Part shown: piece by piece, positions 47,125 through 55,412 of the stretch
How the letters are laid out: every line of letters begins with the position of its first letter
How positions within the stretch are numbered: the first letter of the stretch is position 1
Assembly: GCA_036825755.1 (NCBI GenBank)
Contig: DAISXR010000012.1
Span: forward strand, 1 to 56,883
Direction of reading: 5' to 3'
Length of the DNA stretch: 56,883 nucleotides
DNA from: JAJFTV01 sp036825755
GTDB lineage: Bacteria > Chloroflexota > Anaerolineae > Anaerolineales > Anaerolineaceae
The notes under the pieces: model-generated
What the model was told of the DNA's origin: nothing
Databases searched by the model: none
Seen by the model: only the letters and a program-made list of their open reading frames with translations
Position numbers and translations under genes: made by a program

Positions 47125-48978
47125 ATGGATGAATCGACCGCCCGAAAAGTGACCATTCTTGCAGCCTTTATTTTGGCTGTCATCCTGTTCGGATCGGCTT
47201 ATTTTTTTCTGGACCCATGGAGCCGCTTGAGCCAGTCCTGGGTACAGCCGCTGCTCGTCAGGGCTGACGCGTTTCTGTATCCCAGTCCAACCCCCTCACT
47301 CACGCGAACGCCTACCTCCAGTATCACTCCCATCCCAACCTCCACACATACGGCCACGTCTACCATTACAGTCACACGAACGGTCACCGAAAGCAGGACG
47401 CCCAGTCAGACCATCACACAAACACCCACCATCACATCAACCATTACCGAAACGCTGACCGCCACAGTGACTCGAACGCATACTCAAACCATCACAGCAA
47501 CCTGTACTGGAACTAGTTCTCCGACACGGACAATGACTGCCAGCCTCACCTCATCGATTACCCCATCCCGGACGGTCCTATCCACCATGACAATCACTCA
47601 AACCGCTACCGCGAACCGGACTGGCACGATGACGCTGACGTGTACACCCATTCGTTCCCCATCCCTCACACCGACCGAAACCAGGACGCATGCCCCCACA
47701 TCCACAAGAACCGCCTCATTCACCTCTACCATTCGCCCCAGCAGCACACAAACGTCGACAAACCAACCTGCCGTAACGCCGACCCATACACGAACCTACG
47801 TTCCGGCATTCCTGCAGGCATATCAGATCCGCAGGACCCCGACAATCTATCGTCTCCCGGCTGCGACGTTCAAACCCACGCTGACGTTTACTCCCGTTCC
47901 TACAAAGACCACCATCCCGAATGATACTGCCACTGTCACAATACGCCCAACCACGACGAAAACAGCGACTGTCACGCCGAGTGAGACTGCCACCTGGACG
48001 ATCACTCCCACATTTACCCGGACGGCCAGCAGCACGATCACCAAAACGCCCACCCAAATGCCCAGTCAGACTGCAAGCCCGACTTTTACAAACACCCCCA
48101 CGCCGTCTGTTACCAACTCGCCATTTGTCTCGCAAACATCTACCCTGACCTCGACCTCAACGACAACTCAAACCACGACGAGTACCATCACACTAACGTT
48201 CACACCCGTGCCCTCTCATAACACCTCGCCGATCTCGACAGCAACACGCACCAAAACCGGTACCTTTACACCGCTCCCCACTCAAACCAACACGACTACC
48301 CAAATGACATCCCCAACCGGTACCGCAACGCCAACCACTACAAAAACCAGCTCTCCAACCCCCACGAGCACATCGATTCCCGATGACCGGTTGGGCCTGC
48401 CTCCCTCTGCCTTCATCCAGGGATATCAAGGTCATGCACAAATGTACACGCTGGATTGCGAAGTGCGCACCGCGCTGGATGCGGCTGCCTATATGGGATT
48501 TACGATCAATGAAAGTGATTTTATCGAGCACCTGCCGAAATCAGATGATCCGAACAAGGGCTTTGTGGGAGAGATCAGCGGCCCTATCGGCAGAATCCCA
48601 CCCGAACCCTACGGGGTGTATGCCAAACCTATTGCCAGTGTATTGCAGCAATTCGGTGTACCGGCACTGGCCCGCTCTACGATGACCTTCACCCGATTGC
48701 AGGAGGAAATCGCTGCTGGACGGCCGGTGATTGTGTGGGTGGTTGGGGCAGTGGAACCCGGATTTCCTATTCCGTACACGACCGGATCCAACGAGGTGAT
48801 CACGGTGGCATACTGGGAACATACGGTGGTCGTGGTGGGATATGACGAAGACCTGGTATATGTAATCGATCCGACGTACAACACAGATTACGTACGCCGG
48901 ATCGAAACATTTAAGAGATCCTGGAGCGTGCTGGGGTATATGGCAGTCGTCTTCCAGGAGATTGGTGAAATCGATTGA
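47125..48978 (+). CDS. Membrane-anchored C39-like cysteine peptidase, giant Thr stalk
   Basis: A 617-residue paralog of the preceding gene. The start MDESTARKVTILAAFILAVI, with FLDPWSRLSQSWVQPLL, aligns with the neighbour, which supports ATG 47125; the open frame further upstream is not similar. The stalk covers residues about 53-417, mostly Thr/Ser/Pro, with one non-repetitive island near VPAFLQAYQIRRTPTIY. The catalytic domain keeps Cys445 (LDCEVRTALDAAAYMG), His566 (AYWEHTVVVVGYD) and Asp582 (VYVIDPTYN). The stalk probably carries O-glycans and lifts the enzyme through a cell-surface layer. It converges with ahcY with no spare bases. Confidence 0.85.
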   Translation: MDESTARKVTILAAFILAVILFGSAYFFLDPWSRLSQSWVQPLLVRADAFLYPSPTPSLTRTPTSSITPIPTSTHTATSTITVTRTVTESRTPSQTITQTPTITSTITETLTATVTRTHTQTITATCTGTSSPTRTMTASLTSSITPSRTVLSTMTITQTATANRTGTMTLTCTPIRSPSLTPTETRTHAPTSTRTASFTSTIRPSSTQTSTNQPAVTPTHTRTYVPAFLQAYQIRRTPTIYRLPAATFKPTLTFTPVPTKTTIPNDTATVTIRPTTTKTATVTPSETATWTITPTFTRTASSTITKTPTQMPSQTASPTFTNTPTPSVTNSPFVSQTSTLTSTSTTTQTTTSTITLTFTPVPSHNTSPISTATRTKTGTFTPLPTQTNTTTQMTSPTGTATPTTTKTSSPTPTSTSIPDDRLGLPPSAFIQGYQGHAQMYTLDCEVRTALDAAAYMGFTINESDFIEHLPKSDDPNKGFVGEISGPIGRIPPEPYGVYAKPIASVLQQFGVPALARSTMTFTRLQEEIAAGRPVIVWVVGAVEPGFPIPYTTGSNEVITVAYWEHTVVVVGYDEDLVYVIDPTYNTDYVRRIETFKRSWSVLGYMAVVFQEIGEID

Positions 48979-50238
48979 TTAGGTGCCGTGTTTCCAGGAA
49001 TTCAGGTATTCCGTCTGAACAGATGTCAATTTGTCGATGGAGATATTCATCGCTTGCAGCTTGATGCGGGCGATCTCGCTGTCAATGTCCTGCGGAACGG
49101 TGTAGACCTTGTTCTGCAGTTCACTGGCATGTTTGACCATATACTCGGCGCACAAAGCCTGGTTGGCGAAGGACATATCCATTACACTGGCGGGGTGGCC
49201 TTCGGCGGATGCCAGGTTGATCAGGCGGCCTTCACCCAAAATGTGGATCTGGCGGCCGTCTTTCAACTCATACTGATCGACATAAGGGCGCACAAGCCGT
49301 TTCTTAACAGCCATCTCCTCCAGGGCAGGGATATTAATTTCTACATTGAAGTGACCTGAATTGGCAACAATTGCGCCGTCTTTCATCAGCTCAAAGTGAT
49401 GCTGATCGATGACGTTGATGTCGCCGGTGAGGGTGCAGAAGATATCGCCGATTTTGGCAGCTTCGGCCATGGGCATCACACGGTAGCCATCCATCACAGC
49501 CTCGAGGGCGGGCAGAGGGTCCACTTCGGTGACGATCACATTAGCGCCCATACCGCGAGCGCGCATGGCCAGACCGCGGCCGCACCAGCCGTAGCCGGCG
49601 ACCACGAAGGTCTTTCCGGCCAGCAGAATGTTGGTGGCGCGGATGATCCCATCAATAGTAGATTGACCGGTACCGTAGCGGTTGTCAAAGAAGTGCTTTG
49701 TGCTGGCATCGTTCACGGCGATGACCGGGAAAGCCAAGGCATTATCTGCCGACATGGCGCGCAGGCGGATCACACCCGTGGTGGTTTCTTCCGTACCGCC
49801 GATCACATCGGTGAGCAGTTCACGGCGTTTGTCATGCAGGGTGGAAACCAGATCGGCGCCGTCATCCATGGTGATCATCGGTTTGTGATCCAGCGCGGCA
49901 ACGATGTGCTTGTAATAGGTTACGTTGTCTTCACCCTTAATGGCATACACCGGAATTTCATCATGACTGACAAGAGAGGCTGCCACATCATCCTGTGTGG
50001 AGAGAGGGTTGGAGGCCACCAGAACCAGATCGGCGCCACCCGCGTGCAGGGTTTTCGCCAGATTGGCAGTTTCAGTGGTTACATGCAGACAGGCTGACAT
50101 GCGAATGCCCTCAAAGGGGCGTTCTTTTTCAAAGCGTTCCTTGATCAGGCGAAGAACAGGCATTTCACGTTCTGCCCAGGTGATACGCCGTCGACCGCCT
50201 TCGGCCAGTTTGGTATCTTTGATATCAAAATTGCTCAT
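48979..50238 (-). CDS. ahcY: Adenosylhomocysteinase
   Basis: A 419-residue NAD-dependent enzyme that splits S-adenosylhomocysteine into adenosine and homocysteine. Family motifs are MSACLHVTTETANLAKTL, LVASNPLSTQDDVAASL, DDGADLVSTLHDKR, and the NAD fold GYGWCGRGLAMRARGMGANV; the end is typical (LTSVQTEYL). It lacks the long insert of some bacterial and eukaryotic forms. The ATG at 50238 follows GGAGAAAG; in-frame codons upstream are not needed. It is the last gene of the mtnA-kinase-ahcY operon. Confidence 0.96.
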   Translation of the reverse strand: MSNFDIKDTKLAEGGRRRITWAEREMPVLRLIKERFEKERPFEGIRMSACLHVTTETANLAKTLHAGGADLVLVASNPLSTQDDVAASLVSHDEIPVYAIKGEDNVTYYKHIVAALDHKPMITMDDGADLVSTLHDKRRELLTDVIGGTEETTTGVIRLRAMSADNALAFPVIAVNDASTKHFFDNRYGTGQSTIDGIIRATNILLAGKTFVVAGYGWCGRGLAMRARGMGANVIVTEVDPLPALEAVMDGYRVMPMAEAAKIGDIFCTLTGDINVIDQHHFELMKDGAIVANSGHFNVEINIPALEEMAVKKRLVRPYVDQYELKDGRQIHILGEGRLINLASAEGHPASVMDMSFANQALCAEYMVKHASELQNKVYTVPQDIDSEIARIKLQAMNISIDKLTSVQTEYLNSWKHGT

Positions 50239-50311
50239 TTTTCTTTCTCCATAAAATCCCAAAAAATATCACTGATGAGAGTGATTTGGTCACAATAAAG
50301 ACTATCTCTGT

Positions 50312-51268
50312 CTAAAGTAGCGAATCCAGTACGCCATGGTCATCAAAATACTGGCGGTAGCGATCAACAAACTGCTTTGGAGTGTAAAAATGATTCTGGG
50401 TTCCACGATTTTCCAGGCAATAAGTGGCTGCCAGCGAGCCCATTTGTCCGCAGGTTTGCCAGTCATATTTCATCGACATGCCCTTCAGGAACCCGCCACG
50501 GAAGGCATCGCCCACACCGGTGGGATCTGCGATCTGAGCCGGATTAACCGCCTTGATACGATATTCGCGTCCATCCGCGTAAACGCTGGCGCCTTCTTCT
50601 CCGCGGGTAACCACCATCAGTTTCACGCGCTTAAGGATATCCTCCATGCTGAAGCCGGTATGCTTCTGCAGCAGGCTGATTTCATAATCGTTCACAAACA
50701 GGCTGTGAGCCTTTTCTACACCGCAGCGGATGTTGTCCGCGTTAATGCGGGCAAGCTGCTGGCTGGGATCATATAGATACGCCAGACCGATCTCCTGGCA
50801 CTCTTCCACATACTTTTGCATGGCGGCAGGATCATTGGGAGAGATAATCACCAGATCGACATTCTCCTCGTCCATTGATTTCAGTGACAGTTCAGAGGCG
50901 TGGGCCATGGCGCCGGTATAAAAGCTGGCGATCTGGGCATTGGAAAGATCGGTATTCGCAAAGAAGGAGGCCGTGTACTCGCCTTCCACCACTTTTATAT
51001 GGCGGGTGTTCACGCCTTTTGCCTCAAGCCAGCAGCGGTAATCATCAAAATCCTGCCCGACGGTTGCCATGACCAGAGGCTTTTCACCCAGCAGTGCCAG
51101 GGTGTAGGCGATGTTGGTGGCCACACCACCGCGCTGCCGAACCATTGTATCGACCAGGAATGACAGGCTGATTGAATCGAGCTGGTCCGGTAAGATCTGG
51201 TTCTTGAAATAACCTGGAAAGGTCATCAGGTAGTCATAAGCAATAGAGCCCGTACAAACGATTTTCAT
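50312..51268 (-). CDS. PfkB-family kinase, likely adenosine kinase
   Basis: A 318-residue ribokinase-fold sugar/nucleoside kinase. The substrate side shows GSIAYDYLM and GGVATNIAYTLALLG, and the catalytic base lies in DPTGVGDAFRGGFLKG with the anion hole. Position between mtnA and ahcY argues for adenosine kinase, which would pull the reversible ahcY reaction by removing adenosine. A role on methylthioribose (as MtnK) is less likely because MtnK belongs to another fold, but ribose-type substrates cannot be excluded. AGGAG precedes the ATG, 12 bases after mtnA. Confidence 0.88.
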   Translation of the reverse strand: MKIVCTGSIAYDYLMTFPGYFKNQILPDQLDSISLSFLVDTMVRQRGGVATNIAYTLALLGEKPLVMATVGQDFDDYRCWLEAKGVNTRHIKVVEGEYTASFFANTDLSNAQIASFYTGAMAHASELSLKSMDEENVDLVIISPNDPAAMQKYVEECQEIGLAYLYDPSQQLARINADNIRCGVEKAHSLFVNDYEISLLQKHTGFSMEDILKRVKLMVVTRGEEGASVYADGREYRIKAVNPAQIADPTGVGDAFRGGFLKGMSMKYDWQTCGQMGSLAATYCLENRGTQNHFYTPKQFVDRYRQYFDDHGVLDSLL

Positions 51269-51280
51269 AAAATCTCCTGA

Positions 51281-52324
51281 CTATTTCTGCATCGTGAGGG
51301 TAATGTTGCGTACATAAGGCGGATAAATGATCCCTTTTTCGGTGATGATGCCTTTGATCAACCGGTTGGGGGTCACATCAAAAGCCGGATTACGGGCATG
51401 CGCACCCTGCGGAGCCACCTGCTGACCCTGGTACTGGATATCCAACACTTCGTCCTCACCGCGTTCCTCGATCGGGATCTGATCACCAGACGGGAGGGAA
51501 AGGTCAATGGTGGAAAATGGTGCAACCGTATAGGCAGGTACCTGGTTGTCAAAGGCTGCCAGCGCAAGCATGTAGGTGCCGATTTTGTTGGCGACGTCGC
51601 CGTTGGCAGTGATACGGTCGGCCCCGAACAGCACTTTTTTTACCTGGCCTGAACGTAGAAAATACCCCGCCATGTTATCGGTGATGATCTCATAAGGGAT
51701 GCCATATTCCTGCAACTCCCAGGCTGTGAGACGGGCGCCCTGAAGGCGCGGGCGGGTTTCATCCACCAGAACATGAACATGTTTTCCCTGCTCCCGCGCT
51801 GTGCGAATCACGCCCAGAGCCGTGCCCCAATCCACGGTTGCCAGAGCGCCTGTATTGCAGTGATGGATGATGGTGTCGCCGTCATCGATTAAATCAGCGC
51901 CATATTCAGCCATACGGCGGTTGATCTCCACATCCTCGTCGGCCATGCGGGAGGCCTCATCCACCAGCGTTGAGCGTAAATCAGCGGCGCTTCCTGAAAA
52001 GGTTTCGTATACTTCCATCATGTGCTTGAGCGCCCAGGCCAAATTCACCGCGGTAGGGCGTGTGTTTCGCAGTAGACGGGAAGCGGTGCGGAGTTCTTCT
52101 TTCAAAGCTTCCAGATCGGTAGATCTGGATCCCAGCGCAGCCAGCGCCAATCCGTATGCGGCAGCCACGCCGATAGCGGGGGCTCCACGCACAACCATGC
52201 CAGTGATGGCTCCAGCAACGTCCTGACAGCTTCGACAAATGAACAGGGAAAATTCACCCGGAAGCAGACGCTGGTCGATCATAACCAGCTCAAGTTTTTG
52301 GTGATCCCATTGCAGAGTTCTCAT
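51281..52324 (-). CDS. mtnA: S-methyl-5-thioribose-1-phosphate isomerase
   Basis: A 347-residue enzyme of the methionine salvage pathway (eIF-2B alpha-like family) that isomerises methylthioribose 1-phosphate to methylthioribulose 1-phosphate. Signature motifs are VVRGAPAIGVAAAYGL, IIHHCNTGALATVDWGTALG with the catalytic Cys, VDETRPRLQGARLTAWEL, and GADRITANGDVANKIGTY with the catalytic Asp. It is the first gene of the operon. A strong promoter and a hairpin with a U-run lie just upstream. No mtnP or mtnK is in view; a salvage phosphorylase must be elsewhere. Confidence 0.95.
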   Translation of the reverse strand: MRTLQWDHQKLELVMIDQRLLPGEFSLFICRSCQDVAGAITGMVVRGAPAIGVAAAYGLALAALGSRSTDLEALKEELRTASRLLRNTRPTAVNLAWALKHMMEVYETFSGSAADLRSTLVDEASRMADEDVEINRRMAEYGADLIDDGDTIIHHCNTGALATVDWGTALGVIRTAREQGKHVHVLVDETRPRLQGARLTAWELQEYGIPYEIITDNMAGYFLRSGQVKKVLFGADRITANGDVANKIGTYMLALAAFDNQVPAYTVAPFSTIDLSLPSGDQIPIEERGEDEVLDIQYQGQQVAPQGAHARNPAFDVTPNRLIKGIITEKGIIYPPYVRNITLTMQK

Positions 52325-52336
52325 TCTTTACGCTCA

Positions 52337-52358
52337 AAAACGCCCTCGTGACGAGGGC
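52337..52358 (-). promoter_or_regulatory. Terminator-like hairpin in the mtnA leader
   Basis: On the minus strand GCCCTCG-TCA-CGAGGGC (7-base-pair stem, plus strand 52342-52358) is followed by GTTTTTG and ends only about 13 bases before the mtnA ATG. A terminator at this place inside the 5' leader suggests attenuation, or a simple 5' stabilising hairpin. Confidence 0.5.
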
Positions 52359-52376
52359 AGAGGATGTATCGATCAA

Positions 52377-52405
52377 AGTTTAACATGCTAAGGATACTTT
52401 GTCAA
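52377..52405 (-). promoter_or_regulatory. Promoter of the mtnA-kinase-ahcY operon
   Basis: Read on the minus strand: perfect TTGACA (52405-52400), 17-base spacer, TAAACT (52382-52377). The predicted start lies about 45-50 bases before the mtnA ATG, just ahead of the leader hairpin. Confidence 0.7.
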
Positions 52406-52507
52406 AAAGGATTTTGGGTTTCGTAAATCGAGGCCGGACATGACCGAATGTTTGACGGATTTCGAATATGATATCATTGGTTTTGATCCTGAAGGAAATA
52501 TTGTCTG

Positions 52508-54922
52508 ATGAAGAAACGAATTTTTTCATTGCTTATTGTGCTCGGTTTGCTGTTATCCGGCTGTGACATCACCTCATTCTCCTTTTCGCCCACCAACACA
52601 CCGCCGCCAGCTCCAACCGAGACACTTCAACCCACGGTGACCCCGCTGCCGTCACCCACGCCATCGCCCACGCCCATCCCTGAGGTGCGCATCAGCCAGG
52701 CGGAAGATCTCCTTTTCAATGGAGATTATGAGGCAGCACTTCAGGAATACAAAACTGCCTTGCTTCAGGGAACCACCTCAGAAGAGAGAGCAGCCGCGCT
52801 GACTGGAATTGGTTATACCGATTTCCTGCTTGAACAATACCCTGAGGCGGTTGAGGCGTTTACATCGGTTCTGGACATCTACCCAACCGGGTATCATGTG
52901 GCGCGCGCCTATTTTTATCTGGGAAAAGCCCATTACGCTCAGGGCGATTATCTGGATGCCGCGGACGCCTGGGGAGAGTATCTCAAAGTGCAGCCGGGTG
53001 TCATCGACGATACCATTGAAACCATGATCGGCGATGCCTATATGGAAGCAGGCGAAACGGAACAGGCAGCCGAAGCCTATTCAGCCGCCCTGGCGGACAC
53101 TGAGGACGGTTCATCAGTGGATCTTCAGACCAAACTGGCGCGCATTGCCGCGGACAGCGGACGGTATGAGGAAGCGCTCAGGTTATACAGCCAGATCAGT
53201 GAACAATCAGACAGTGATTTCGTCAAAGCCCAAATGAACTTTCTTTCCGGGCAGGCTTACCTGGCGATTGGTTTACCGGAACAGGCATACGCTCGTTTTC
53301 AGGATTCGCTGGAAAAATATCCTGCCGTTTACGATACCTATTCAGGGATGGAGGCCCTCATTCTGGCCAACCAGCCGGTCGACCCATTGCAGGCCGGTCT
53401 TGTCTACTATTACATGGGTGACTACGGTGAGGCGATCCAGTCCTTTCAAAATGAGATTCAAAATAACCTGGAACACACCGGCACCGCGCATCACTTTTTG
53501 GCCTTCAGCCTGATCGTCATGGAAGATATCGAAGGCGCGCTGGAACAATGGCAGCATGTCATCGATGAACATCCCGGCGATGAATATTGGGAAGAAGCCT
53601 GGGATGAGAAGGCATATACCCTGTGGGCTCAGCAGGGCCGTTTCGATGAGGGGGCGCTGACTTACCTGGCTTTTGTTGCGCAGGCGCCCACAGCACCGGA
53701 AGCACCTCAATACCTGTATTGGGCAGCCAGGTTGTATGAAATGAACATGCGCCTTGAACTGGCTGCGCAGACATGGGAACGTTTGATTGTTGAATATCCT
53801 GCCGATGATTTGAGTTTTCGTGGTTTGTTTCTGGCAGGGGTCAGTTTTTATCGGCTGGCGGATTATCAGAGAGCATTGACCACCTTTCAGCGGCTCATCC
53901 TGCTGGAACCGGATGCCGAAACATTGGCGGGAGCGCATTTGTGGGTGGGTAAAATCCACAAGAAGATGGGTGACGATGTAGCAGCAGTGAACGCCTGGCA
54001 AACAGCCGCATCCATTGATCCCACCGGCTATTACAGCGAGCGTGCCCAGGAACTGATCGACGGAAAATATCCGCTTCAGGTGGATGCGGAAAGTTATGAC
54101 CTGACCTATGACCTTGAGGCGGAACGCGAGTTTGCTGAAAACTGGTTGAGAACCAACTTTGAAATCCCTGCGGAAACGGATCTGAGTTCTTTATCCACGC
54201 TGGCTGATAATATCCATATACGGCGCGGAAACGCGTTCTACGAACTCGGCCTATTCAAAGAAGCCGGCGCTGAGTTCGAAAGCGCGCGTCTTGAAATTGA
54301 GCAGAATCCCGTGAGTTGCTACCGATTGCTCAATGAGATGCTCAAAAAGGGATTCTACCGGCATGCCATTCTGCTCAGTCGTCAGATTTTGGATCTGGCT
54401 CATTTTGAAGATGAATCCACGTTGCTCGCGCCGGCATATTTCAACCATATTCGCTTTGGTGTGTATTTCAAAGATCTGATCCTGCCTCTGGCTGATGAAA
54501 CCGAAACGGATCCGCTGCTGCTCTTAAGCATGGTACGCCAGGAAAGTTTCTTCGAGTTTTATGCCGGTTCATCAGCCGGAGCGCATGGGTTGCTGCAAAT
54601 GGTGCCTGCCACAGCCCAGGAAATGGTGAACTATCTCAAATGGCCGTCAGGGTATCAGGAAACTGATCTGTATCGCCCCATAGTGAACCTGAAATTGGGC
54701 GCCTGGTACTTCCAGCGCCAGACGGTTCATTTTGGCACCGATAATCTGTACATCTCACTGGCCGCTTACAACGCCGGCCCCTCCAATGCCGATAACTGGG
54801 CATCACTGGCAGAGGAGGACCCGGATCTGTTCCTCGAACTGGTGCGATTTTCCGAGACGCGCGATTACATCATGCTGATCTCGGAATCGGTGCACATTTA
54901 CGAGGATTTATACGCCAAATAG
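52508..54922 (+). CDS. Lytic transglycosylase lipoprotein with TPR-like repeats (Slt type)
   Basis: An 804-residue envelope protein. It has a signal peptide with lipobox LLSGC (Cys19), a Pro/Thr spacer (about residues 27-60), a long helical region of TPR-like repeats (for example EDLLFNGDYEAALQEYKTAL and YYYMGDYGEAIQSFQNEIQ), and a C-terminal SLT domain. Catalytic Glu679 is in MVRQESFFEFYAGS; the family block follows as GAHGLLQMVPATAQEM and ISLAAYNAGPSNADNW. It cleaves peptidoglycan to anhydromuropeptides from the outer face of the membrane, like Slt70 but lipid-anchored. AAGGA precedes the ATG. Confidence 0.93.
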   Translation: MKKRIFSLLIVLGLLLSGCDITSFSFSPTNTPPPAPTETLQPTVTPLPSPTPSPTPIPEVRISQAEDLLFNGDYEAALQEYKTALLQGTTSEERAAALTGIGYTDFLLEQYPEAVEAFTSVLDIYPTGYHVARAYFYLGKAHYAQGDYLDAADAWGEYLKVQPGVIDDTIETMIGDAYMEAGETEQAAEAYSAALADTEDGSSVDLQTKLARIAADSGRYEEALRLYSQISEQSDSDFVKAQMNFLSGQAYLAIGLPEQAYARFQDSLEKYPAVYDTYSGMEALILANQPVDPLQAGLVYYYMGDYGEAIQSFQNEIQNNLEHTGTAHHFLAFSLIVMEDIEGALEQWQHVIDEHPGDEYWEEAWDEKAYTLWAQQGRFDEGALTYLAFVAQAPTAPEAPQYLYWAARLYEMNMRLELAAQTWERLIVEYPADDLSFRGLFLAGVSFYRLADYQRALTTFQRLILLEPDAETLAGAHLWVGKIHKKMGDDVAAVNAWQTAASIDPTGYYSERAQELIDGKYPLQVDAESYDLTYDLEAEREFAENWLRTNFEIPAETDLSSLSTLADNIHIRRGNAFYELGLFKEAGAEFESARLEIEQNPVSCYRLLNEMLKKGFYRHAILLSRQILDLAHFEDESTLLAPAYFNHIRFGVYFKDLILPLADETETDPLLLLSMVRQESFFEFYAGSSAGAHGLLQMVPATAQEMVNYLKWPSGYQETDLYRPIVNLKLGAWYFQRQTVHFGTDNLYISLAAYNAGPSNADNWASLAEEDPDLFLELVRFSETRDYIMLISESVHIYEDLYAK

Positions 54923-54938
54923 CGGACAGGCCCGGAAG

Positions 54939-55325
54939 TCAGGGTTTCTCTACCAGTTGAATCAGGTTTCCGACCGTATCATCCAGTACCGCGATTCGAA
55001 TATCGCCGGATTGAGTGGGTTTCATGGGGAATTTCACTCCCAGCCCCTTCAATCGATCGAACTCCGCGTCCAGGTCTTCCACCGCAAAGGTTGCAAGGGG
55101 GATACCCTGTGAATGCATCTCATCCTGATAAGAGCGGGCCGCCTGATTGTCGTTGGGCTCCAGTACCAGTTCCACGTCCTTGTGGCCCTCCGCCTGAACC
55201 ACAGTCAGCCAGCGGTAGTCACCTACCGGCAAATCCTGCTTTTTGACGAACCCCAGTTTCTCGGTATAAAATCGAAGAGCTTTTTCCTGGTCGTTCACAA
55301 ATACACTGACAAGAAATATTTTCAT
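54939..55325 (-). CDS. VOC superfamily (glyoxalase-like) protein
   Basis: A 128-residue protein with the beta-alpha-beta-beta-beta VOC fold. LVSVFVNDQEKALRFYTEKLGF, FAVEDLDAEFDRLKGLGVKF and DTVGNLIQLVE are characteristic of small glyoxalase/bleomycin-resistance/extradiol dioxygenase relatives. Usual metal residues are partly present (Glu before the end in the LIQLVE strand); the substrate is unknown. It converges with the transglycosylase, and its start has a weak ribosome site. Confidence 0.88.
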   Translation of the reverse strand: MKIFLVSVFVNDQEKALRFYTEKLGFVKKQDLPVGDYRWLTVVQAEGHKDVELVLEPNDNQAARSYQDEMHSQGIPLATFAVEDLDAEFDRLKGLGVKFPMKPTQSGDIRIAVLDDTVGNLIQLVEKP

Positions 55326-55360
55326 ATTTTGATTGTACCTGACCGGTTATTAAAAAGATA

Positions 55361-55393
55361 AAAAAAAGCCCGGACAGATTTCCTGTCCGGGCT
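55361..55393 (-). terminator. Terminator of ppdK
   Basis: On the minus strand AGCCCGGACAG and CTGTCCGGGCT form a perfect 11-base-pair stem (5-base loop) followed by TTTTTTTATC, about 20 bases after the ppdK stop. Confidence 0.9.
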
Positions 55394-55412
55394 GGTGATT
55401 AAGCGATTGCTC

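Noticed and set aside
47281..48378. CRISPR array or tandem DNA repeat
   Set aside because: The repetitiveness is at the protein level (Thr/Ser/Pro codons) without regular repeat and spacer units, and the frame stays open into a conserved protease domain.
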